Of a DNA stretch of 64,000 nt, positions 58,190 through 64,000 are shown piece after piece. Each line of letters opens with the position of its first letter. The stretch's first letter is position 1. The stretch comes from Streptomyces sp. LUP47B (GTDB lineage: Bacteria; Actinomycetota; Actinomycetes; Streptomycetales; Streptomycetaceae), in the NCBI RefSeq assembly GCF_001746295.1, contig NZ_MJAH01000002.1, forward strand, positions 73,485-137,484, written 5' to 3'. Position numbers and translations under genes: made by a program. Below the pieces are notes generated by a model. That model worked only from the letters and a program-made list of their open reading frames with translations. It made no database searches and was not told the origin of the DNA.

Positions 58190-58636
58190 ATGGGCTTCAT
58201 GAACGGGTGGGACGAACAGGGCCCCGGCGTCCTCCGGTTGCCGTCCGGGCGCCTGGTACGGGGGCGTGGTCTCCGGCACGCGCTGGACCCGGACGCGCCG
58301 AGACCGTCGTACGGAATCTATCTGCTCGGCGCCGGCCCGCCGGAGGTTCCCTGGACCTCCCACTGGCTCCGCTGGCCGGACTTCCGGCTGCCTGCGGACC
58401 ACCGGGAGGCCCGCGGCGTCTTGATCGACGCCTGGGAACGGTCGGCCGCCGAACGCGTCGAGATCGCCTGCGGAGGCGGTCGCGGCCGCACCGGAACGGC
58501 CCTGGCCTGCCTGGCGGTTGTGGACGGCGTGCCCCCGGAGAGGGCGGTGGCCTACGTCCGGGAGCACTATGACCGGCGGGCGGTGGAGACGCCGTGGCAG
58601 CGCCGGTACGTCAGGCGGTTCCGGCCGGTCGGGTGA
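58190..58636 (+). CDS. Protein-tyrosine/dual-specificity phosphatase-like protein
   Basis: 148 aa. The P-loop ACGGGRGRTGTALA fits C-x5-R-T of cysteine phosphatases, with Cys about residue 94; the usual preceding His is replaced by Ala. PERAVAYVREHYDRRAVETPWQ resembles the C-terminal helices of this family in actinobacteria. ATG 58190 or ATG 58199 may be used. Divergent from the sigma factor gene (73 bp gap). Its 3' end overlaps the beta-lactamase gene by 26 bp. Confidence 0.8.
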   Translation: MGFMNGWDEQGPGVLRLPSGRLVRGRGLRHALDPDAPRPSYGIYLLGAGPPEVPWTSHWLRWPDFRLPADHREARGVLIDAWERSAAERVEIACGGGRGRTGTALACLAVVDGVPPERAVAYVREHYDRRAVETPWQRRYVRRFRPVG

Positions 58637-59510
58637 GGGTGTCGGCGACCGCCCGCGCCGCGTCGGCGATCAGTGCGTCGTCCCGTACGGCGTCCTGCGC
58701 GGGCATCGTCGACAGCACGGCCAGGACGATCGGGTCGCCGTCGTCGGTCCAGACCACGCCCACGTCGTTGGCGGTGCCGTAGGAGCCGCTGCCCGTCTTG
58801 TCGGCGATCGCCCACGTCTTCGGCAGTCCCGCGTGGAAGCGGTTCACGCTGGTCGTGTTGTTGAGCAGCCAGTGTGTGAGCAGCTCACGGTCCCGGCGGT
58901 TCAACGCGTCGCCCAGGACCAGCCGGCCGTAGGTGCGACCGATGGCGTACGGGGTCGTCGTGTCCGTGTGCCGCCACGGCTCGGCGGTGTTGAGCTCGGG
59001 CTCCCAGCGGTCGAGGCGGGTCACCCCGTCGCCGAGCGAGCGGGCGAAGCGGGTGATCGCGGTGGGGCCGCCGAGTTCGCGCAGGAGGAGGTTGCCGGCC
59101 GCGTTGTCGCTGTAGGTGATGGCCACCTCGGCGAGCTCGGCGATCGTCATGCCCTCCGCGAGATGCGCGGCCGTCTGGTCCGAGCCCGGGATCACCAGGT
59201 CGTCCTCGGTGTAGTGGATCCGGCGGGCGAGGACCTCGCCGTCGCGGTCCAGGTCGCGCAGGACGGCGGCGGCCGCGAGGGCCTTGAACACGGAGCACAT
59301 CGGGAAGCGCTCACCGGCGCGGAAGCGGACGGACCGCTCGGTGGCGAGGTGGTGGGCGAAGACGCCGAGGCGGGCGTCGTACCGCTCTTCCAGCGCGCGG
59401 AGGCGGGCGGTGATGTCGTCGGCGGCGGCCTGCGCGGTCGTGCCGGTCAGGACGGTGGCCGTGCCGGCGGCCAGGAGGGCGCGGCGGGACAGTTTTCCGG
59501 AGCCTAAGAT
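58611..59510 (-). CDS. Class A beta-lactamase with non-canonical start
   Basis: 299 aa if read from ATC at 59510. SxxK is CSVFK, SDN is YSDNAAG and KTG is DKTGSGS, so the active site is complete. The N-terminus KLSRRALLAAGTATVLTGTTAQA is a Tat-like signal (SRRALL). In this frame no ATG, GTG or TTG precedes the ATG at 59300, which lies inside the active-site motif region and cannot be the true start. AAGGAG stands 6 nt before ATC, the ideal spacing, and the next codon is TTA. Non-canonical initiation, a mutated start or a sequencing error are all possible. Confidence 0.8.
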   Translation of the reverse strand: MLGSGKLSRRALLAAGTATVLTGTTAQAAADDITARLRALEERYDARLGVFAHHLATERSVRFRAGERFPMCSVFKALAAAAVLRDLDRDGEVLARRIHYTEDDLVIPGSDQTAAHLAEGMTIAELAEVAITYSDNAAGNLLLRELGGPTAITRFARSLGDGVTRLDRWEPELNTAEPWRHTDTTTPYAIGRTYGRLVLGDALNRRDRELLTHWLLNNTTSVNRFHAGLPKTWAIADKTGSGSYGTANDVGVVWTDDGDPIVLAVLSTMPAQDAVRDDALIADAARAVADTLTRPAGTA

Positions 59511-59639
59511 CTTTCTCTCCTTCGCTCGGGGACGTATGCCGATCTCTTCAGTGATCGACGTCGACGGTCATCCCTTGGTTGCGCCTCCGTAGACCATCGG
59601 CGGACGGACAGACCCGTCCGCGGCCGACACAGTGGCGGC

Positions 59640-60761
59640 ATGGAGAAGACAACGGGGATCAACCGGGCACAGTTTCTCGCCGGGGCCGCTGCCGTGGGGG
59701 CCGCGGCGCTGCTGTCCGCGGGACGGGCCGACGCGCAGGGACGACGGCGCGGACTCACCCGCCACGGCGTCGTCTACACCGTCGGCGAGGGCGAGACCCC
59801 CGCCACCGCCTGGAACGCCGCCCGCATGCGCGCCGACGTCCGCGCCATCCGCGACGACCTGCACGCCGACACCCTCGACGTCACCGGCGACGGTGTCGAA
59901 CGCCTCACCGCCACCGCCGCCGAGGCCGCCGAACGCGGGCTGCACGTCTGGCTCCAGCCCACCCTCGGGGACGTCCCGCGGCGGGACATCCTCGACCACC
60001 TCGCCGAGTGCGGCCGGTTCGCGGAGCGGCTGCGCCGGCAGGGCGCGAGCGTCGAGCTCAGCGTGGGCTGCGAGTTCTGGCTGTTCGTGCCGGGCATCCT
60101 GCCGGGGGACACGGTCCTGGAGCGCGTCGAGAACCGGATGAAGGGCGACTACGACCCGGTGAGGATGCAGCGCGAGCTGGACCGCTTCACCGCGAAGGCG
60201 GCCGAGGTGGGCCGCTCGGTCTTCCACGGCCGCCTCAGCTACGCCGCCGCCCAGGACGACGAGGTCGACTGGAACCTGTTCGACGTGGTCGGCATCGACT
60301 ACTACTCCTACTTCCGTCAACCACGGCAGTACGTGCGGGAGTTGCGGCAGTACCTGCGCTGGGGCAAGCCGGTCGCCGTCACTGAGTTCGGCACCTGCAC
60401 GTTCGTCGGAGCCCCCGAGGCGGGCGGTATGGGCTGGGACATCGTCGACTACGACAAGAACCCGCCGGAGATCAAGGGGAACGTCGTCCGCAGCGAGCAC
60501 ACCCAGGCCGTCTACCTGACCGACCTCCTGGACGTCTTCGAGTCGATGGGCCTCTACGCGGCGATGGCCTTCGAGTTCCTCACCGCCGACGCCCCGCACC
60601 GCCCCGACGACCCCCGCCACGACCTCGACATGGCGAGCTACGGCATCGCCAAGGCGGTCAAGGACCGCCCCGACGACCCGCGTTCGGACTGGCACTGGGA
60701 ACCGAAGGAGGCGTTCCACGCGCTGGCCCGCCGGTACGGACGGTGCGCTCACTCGCAGTAG
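59640..60761 (+). CDS. Secreted TIM-barrel glycosidase-like protein
   Basis: 373 aa with an N-terminal signal (INRAQFLAGAAAVGAAALLSAGRADA). The mature part looks like a (beta/alpha)8 barrel: AERGLHVWLQPTL, VVGIDYYSYFRQP and KPVAVTEFGTCTF, where TEFG resembles the nucleophile strand of clan GH-A hydrolases. I cannot name the family with confidence; some database homologs are labelled abortive infection proteins, which the sequence does not support. The 3' end overlaps the convergent hydrolase by 13 bp. Confidence 0.72.
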   Translation: MEKTTGINRAQFLAGAAAVGAAALLSAGRADAQGRRRGLTRHGVVYTVGEGETPATAWNAARMRADVRAIRDDLHADTLDVTGDGVERLTATAAEAAERGLHVWLQPTLGDVPRRDILDHLAECGRFAERLRRQGASVELSVGCEFWLFVPGILPGDTVLERVENRMKGDYDPVRMQRELDRFTAKAAEVGRSVFHGRLSYAAAQDDEVDWNLFDVVGIDYYSYFRQPRQYVRELRQYLRWGKPVAVTEFGTCTFVGAPEAGGMGWDIVDYDKNPPEIKGNVVRSEHTQAVYLTDLLDVFESMGLYAAMAFEFLTADAPHRPDDPRHDLDMASYGIAKAVKDRPDDPRSDWHWEPKEAFHALARRYGRCAHSQ

Positions 60762-62230
60762 AGGTCCGCGGCCGGTCGCCTGCCCGTGGCCAGGAAGCGG
60801 GACACGGTCGCGTCTCCGCACGCGGTGCCGTTGTCGAGGTAGGCATCGTGGCCGGTGGAGTCGTTGGTGACCATGACGGCACGCCGGCCGAGCGCCGCGC
60901 GGAGCTTGAGGGCACCGCTGAGCGGGGTGGCCGGGTCCCGTTCGTTCTGGACCATCAGGATGTTGGAGGGGCCGCGGTCGGTGATGTGCACCGGCGCCTC
61001 CTTGGGCTCCCAGGTCCAGTCGGCGCACGGCATCGCGTTCCTCGGCATGCCCCCGGTCAGCGGGAACTCGGCACGGCTCTTCGCCACGCCCTCCCGGTAG
61101 ACCGCAGGGTCGCTGGGCCAGTCGGCGTCGTTGCAGATGGTGGCGGCGGCGACCGCGGTGACGTTCTGGAGGACGGCCTCGGGCGGGCCGGCCGGCGCGG
61201 GCGGCACCGTGCCCCGCTGGGCGGCGAGGATCAGCCGGGCGAGGACCGGGTAGTCGTCGGGGTCGTAGAAGGAGTCGAGCATCGTCTGGCGCAGGACGTT
61301 GCCGTTGAGCTCCGCCGGGTTGGCGCCCGGCCAGGGCATCGGCTCGCGGTCGAGACGGGCGGCGAGCTTCAGGAAGAGGGGCCGCACCTCGGCGGCCGTG
61401 TCGGCGAGGCGGTCCGGATTACCGGGCGCGGAGGCCCACTCGGCGAACTCCGGGAAGTTGTCCTCGGCACCCCGCTCGAACGCGGCGAGCCAGGCCCGCT
61501 CCGCCAGGACGGGATCCGGGTTGTCGTTGCTGTCCAGGACGACGCGGTCGGTGCGCTGCGGGAACAACTGGAGATAGGCGTCGGTGACATAGGTGCCGTA
61601 GGACACGCCCCACGCGGACACCTTGCGCTCGCCGAGCGCGGCGCGCACGCGGTCGAGGTCGCGGGCCTCGTTGAGGGTGCTGATGTGCCGGATGAGCTCG
61701 CCGCCGTTGCGCGCGCAGGCCTCGGCGACGCGCTTCCCCGCGGCCATGTTCGCGTCGACCGAGCCGTCCGGGGCGGGCCAGGGCAGCAGGGTCGTCCGGG
61801 CCAGGTCCCGCTGTTCGAGCCCGCAGTCGACGGCCGTCGAGGGTGCCATCCCGCGCGGCGCGAACCCGATCAGGTCGTAGGCGTCCCGCACGGACCGCGG
61901 CAGTTTCTGCCCCTTCTCGGACGGGTCGTTCATGCTGTCACCGCCGGGTCCGCCGGGGATCAGCAGCAGGGCACCGCGCCGGGCGTCCGGATTCTCGCTG
62001 CGGATACGGGAGACGGCGATCTCGATCTGCGGGCCGTCCGGGTCGGCGTAGTCCATGGGCACGGAGACGGTCGCGCACCGCTGACGCGGATCGAGACCGC
62101 TGCCCTCGCACTTCGTCCACTTCAGCGCCGGGGTGCCGGAGTCGGCGGAGGCGGACAGCGGGGTCACGACACCGAAGACGACGCCCGAGGCGGCGGCGAT
62201 CAGGGCGAGGCTTTTCGTCATCTGCTTCAT
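60749..62230 (-). CDS. Secreted alpha/beta hydrolase (tripeptidyl aminopeptidase-like)
   Basis: 493 aa. A signal peptide (KQMTKSLALIAAASGVVFGVVTPLSASA) precedes an alpha/beta-hydrolase fold: oxyanion region LLIPGGPGGDS, nucleophile GVSYGTY, and a C-terminal TAP-like domain with NILMVQNERDPATPLSGAL (Asp) and DSTGHDAYLDNG (His). Streptomyces SlpD/SlpE/Tap-type enzymes release tripeptides or act on esters. ATG 62230 follows GAGG by 8 nt. It is divergent from the recO region. Confidence 0.9.
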   Translation of the reverse strand: MKQMTKSLALIAAASGVVFGVVTPLSASADSGTPALKWTKCEGSGLDPRQRCATVSVPMDYADPDGPQIEIAVSRIRSENPDARRGALLLIPGGPGGDSMNDPSEKGQKLPRSVRDAYDLIGFAPRGMAPSTAVDCGLEQRDLARTTLLPWPAPDGSVDANMAAGKRVAEACARNGGELIRHISTLNEARDLDRVRAALGERKVSAWGVSYGTYVTDAYLQLFPQRTDRVVLDSNDNPDPVLAERAWLAAFERGAEDNFPEFAEWASAPGNPDRLADTAAEVRPLFLKLAARLDREPMPWPGANPAELNGNVLRQTMLDSFYDPDDYPVLARLILAAQRGTVPPAPAGPPEAVLQNVTAVAAATICNDADWPSDPAVYREGVAKSRAEFPLTGGMPRNAMPCADWTWEPKEAPVHITDRGPSNILMVQNERDPATPLSGALKLRAALGRRAVMVTNDSTGHDAYLDNGTACGDATVSRFLATGRRPAADLYCE

Positions 62231-62388
62231 GGCAGGAGCCTCGCGGATCGAGCGCCATGACCCCATCCGGTCAACTGCCGTATCCACAGGGGGGTTTACC
62301 CCATGGGGCCCGGGACCTTCAGGGTCGGCCGCCGACCGTGATCGGGCACACCGACGACCACGGTCCCCGCGTAGGCGAGAATGGGCTC

Positions 62389-62448
62389 ATGAGTCTGTTC
62401 CGCTACGACGGCATCGCGCCGCGCACCCGGCGCGGAGGCGCGCGATGA
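62389..62448 (+). CDS. Upstream mini-ORF resembling the RecO N-terminus
   Basis: 19-codon [22 protein letters not shown] whose TGA overlaps the recO ATG (ATGA at 62445). It resembles the first residues of RecO itself ([15 protein letters not shown]), and the two DNA stretches are visibly similar over ~40 bp. GAGAAT (62377-62382) ends 6 nt before its ATG. It may be a translated leader that feeds ribosomes into recO, or a relic of a short duplication. Confidence 0.6.
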   Translation: MSLFRYDGIAPRTRRGGAR

Positions 62449-63197
62449 GCCTCTTCCGGGACGACGGGGTCGTGCTGCGGACGCAGAAGCTGGGGGAGGC
62501 GGACCGGATCATCACGCTGCTCACGCGCGGGCACGGGCGGGTGCGGGCCGTGGCCAGGGGGGTGCGGCGGACCAAGTCGAAGTTCGGGGCACGGCTGGAG
62601 CCGTTCTCGCATGTCGACGTGCAGTTCTTCTCGCGGGGGAGCGAGCTCGTCGGGCGCGGGCTGCCGCTGTGCACACAGAGCGAGACCATCGCTCCGTACG
62701 GTGGCGGGATCGTCTCCGACTACGCCCGGTACACCGCCGGTACGGCCATGCTGGAGACCGCCGAGCGGTTCACCGACCACGAGGGCGAGCCGGCTGTGCA
62801 GCAGTACCTGCTGCTCGTCGGCGCCCTGCGCACCCTCGCCCGGGGCGAACACGCCCCCCACCTCGTCCTCGACGCGTTCCTGCTGCGCTCCCTCGCCGTC
62901 AACGGCTACGCGCCCAGCTTCAGCGACTGCGCGAAGTGCGGAATGACCGGGCCGAACCGGTTCTTCTCCGTGGCCGCCGGAGGCTCGGTCTGCGTGGACT
63001 GCCGGGTGCCCGGCAGCGTCGTACCGTCGCCGCAGACCCTGGAACTCCTCGCCGCGCTGCTTACGGGAGACTGGGAGACCGCGGACGCGAGTGAGCCGCG
63101 GCACGTCCGGGAGGGCAGCGGGCTGGTGTCCGCCTACCTGCACTGGCATCTGGAACGCGGGCTCAGATCGCTGCGTTACGTAGAGAAGCAACCCTGA
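62445..63197 (+). CDS. recO: DNA repair protein RecO
   Basis: 250-aa RecF-pathway mediator. The N-terminal OB fold ([24 protein letters not shown]) and a central zinc site (CAKCGMTG ... CVDC) are typical. ATG 62445 has GGAGG (62434-62438) 6 nt upstream. The start overlaps the stop of a preceding mini-ORF. uppS follows 19 bp downstream, the conserved recO-uppS order of actinobacteria. Confidence 0.95.
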   Translation: MSLFRDDGVVLRTQKLGEADRIITLLTRGHGRVRAVARGVRRTKSKFGARLEPFSHVDVQFFSRGSELVGRGLPLCTQSETIAPYGGGIVSDYARYTAGTAMLETAERFTDHEGEPAVQQYLLLVGALRTLARGEHAPHLVLDAFLLRSLAVNGYAPSFSDCAKCGMTGPNRFFSVAAGGSVCVDCRVPGSVVPSPQTLELLAALLTGDWETADASEPRHVREGSGLVSAYLHWHLERGLRSLRYVEKQP

Positions 63198-63216
63198 GAG
63201 GGAGACGAGAACCACC

Positions 63217-64000
63217 ATGGTCGTACGCGGGATCCTCGGTCGTCAGCGCCGTGAGTACAGGGCGCCCGAGCCGCACCCCTCCGGCGCCCGCGCGCCGAAG
63301 CTCCCCGGTGAGCTGATCCCCGAGCATGTGGCGATCGTCATGGACGGGAACGGCCGGTGGGCCAAGGAGCGCGGGCTGCCCAGGACGGAAGGGCACAAGG
63401 TCGGCGCCGAGCGGGTCCTCGACGTGCTCCAGGGCGCGATCGAGGCCGGCGTGAAGAACATCTCGCTCTACGCCTTCTCCACCGAGAACTGGAAGCGCTC
63501 GCCCGACGAGGTCCGCTTCCTCATGAACTTCAACCGCGACTTCATCCGCAAGACGCGTGATCAGCTCGACGAGCTGGGCGTTCGCGTCCGCTGGGTGGGG
63601 CGGATGCCCAAGCTGTGGAAGTCCGTCGCCAAGGAGCTCCAGGTCGCCCAGGAGCAGACCAAGGGCAACGACAAGCTCACGCTGTACTTCTGCATGAACT
63701 ACGGCGGCCGGGCCGAGATCGCCGATGCCGCGCAGGCCCTCGCCGAGGACGTGAAGGCGGGCCGCCTCGACCCGTCCAAGGTCAACGAGAAGACCCTCGC
63801 GAAGTACCTGTACTACCCGGACATGCCCGACGTGGACCTCTTCCTGCGGCCCAGCGGGGAACAGCGCACCTCGAACTACCTGCTCTGGCAGAGCGCCTAC
63901 GCCGAGATGGTTTTCCAGGACGTCCTGTGGCCCGACTTCGACCGCCGTGACCTGTGGCGGGCGTGCGTCGAGTTCGCGTCCCGGGACCGGCGCTTCGGCG
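63217..64000 (+). CDS. uppS: Isoprenyl transferase (undecaprenyl/decaprenyl diphosphate synthase), 3' end outside window
   Basis: The first 261 codons of a cis-prenyltransferase run off the window edge. [10 protein letters not shown] holds the catalytic Asp and phosphate-binding residues, followed by [24 protein letters not shown] and, near the end, [17 protein letters not shown]. It makes the lipid carrier for cell-wall synthesis. ATG 63217 has GGGAGACGAG upstream. Co-transcription with recO is likely. Confidence 0.94.
   Translation, partial: MVVRGILGRQRREYRAPEPHPSGARAPKLPGELIPEHVAIVMDGNGRWAKERGLPRTEGHKVGAERVLDVLQGAIEAGVKNISLYAFSTENWKRSPDEVRFLMNFNRDFIRKTRDQLDELGVRVRWVGRMPKLWKSVAKELQVAQEQTKGNDKLTLYFCMNYGGRAEIADAAQALAEDVKAGRLDPSKVNEKTLAKYLYYPDMPDVDLFLRPSGEQRTSNYLLWQSAYAEMVFQDVLWPDFDRRDLWRACVEFASRDRRFG

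Noticed and set aside
59300..59300. ATG 59300 as the beta-lactamase start
   Set aside because: It immediately precedes the catalytic CSVFK motif; starting there would remove the signal peptide and the first strands of the fold.

Overview
The window is high-GC actinobacterial chromosome, almost certainly Streptomyces. Third codon positions are nearly all G/C, GTG starts are common, TTA codons are nearly absent, and the run hemW, DUF3097, hrcA-dnaJ, rsmE, tricorn protease, phoH-ybeY-corC, era, leuA, recO-uppS follows the conserved core gene order I remember from Streptomyces coelicolor. No tRNA, rRNA, prophage, transposase or CRISPR array was seen. About 57 protein genes are supported, mostly housekeeping genes with accessory cassettes between them.

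Layout. 0-8.8 kb: a fatty acyl-CoA ligase, then a stress-signalling locus made of a cytosolic hybrid histidine kinase with a long HAMP array, its receiver partner, and a divergent SpoIIE-type phosphatase/anti-sigma fusion that carries a rare TTA codon. 8.8-16.7 kb: hemW, DUF3097, a metallo-beta-lactamase-fold hydrolase, a CIRCE-controlled hrcA-dnaJ pair, and an NMO-rsmE-VOC run. 17-23.2 kb: a lipoprotein, tricorn protease, HIT protein, RNase Z and adenosine deaminase. 23.3-29.2 kb: a glucarate catabolic unit (kdgD-gudD) facing an IclR regulator and an MFS transporter, then a PfkB kinase. 29.5-36.5 kb: an orphan molybdo-flavoprotein FAD subunit, phoH-ybeY-corC-mmcQ, an MFS/XRE divergent pair and a cysteine-free cytidine-deaminase-like protein. 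36.7-39.7 kb: three exported proteins that look like an actinobacterial WxL/DUF916 surface system. 39.7-47.1 kb: amtB-glnK without glnD, era, an XRE/epimerase divergent pair, and a GH1 beta-glucosidase-MFS operon. 47.1-51.4 kb: a protealysin-like M4 protease with an emfourin-type inhibitor, leuA with a leucine-rich leader peptide, and a TerB-like protein. 51.6-58.6 kb: an MMPL exporter, a two-component system, a DapA-family enzyme, and a SigE-type sigma factor with a membrane partner. 58.6-64 kb: a class A beta-lactamase lacking a normal start codon, a secreted TIM-barrel protein, a secreted alpha/beta hydrolase, recO (preceded by a coupled mini-ORF resembling its own N-terminus) and the start of uppS.

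Non-coding structure. Every convergent gene junction with a spacer of about 20 bp or more carries a repeat. Five junctions carry one 55-bp nested-hairpin element (six copies), one carries a three-hairpin element, and one carries a degenerate array of about 140-bp units. One copy of the 55-bp element has been absorbed into the 3' end of a coding sequence. Two genes (dnaJ and the TerB-like gene) are followed by short duplications of their own 3' ends. Several genes start 6-7 nt after a -10-like hexamer, suggesting leaderless transcripts.
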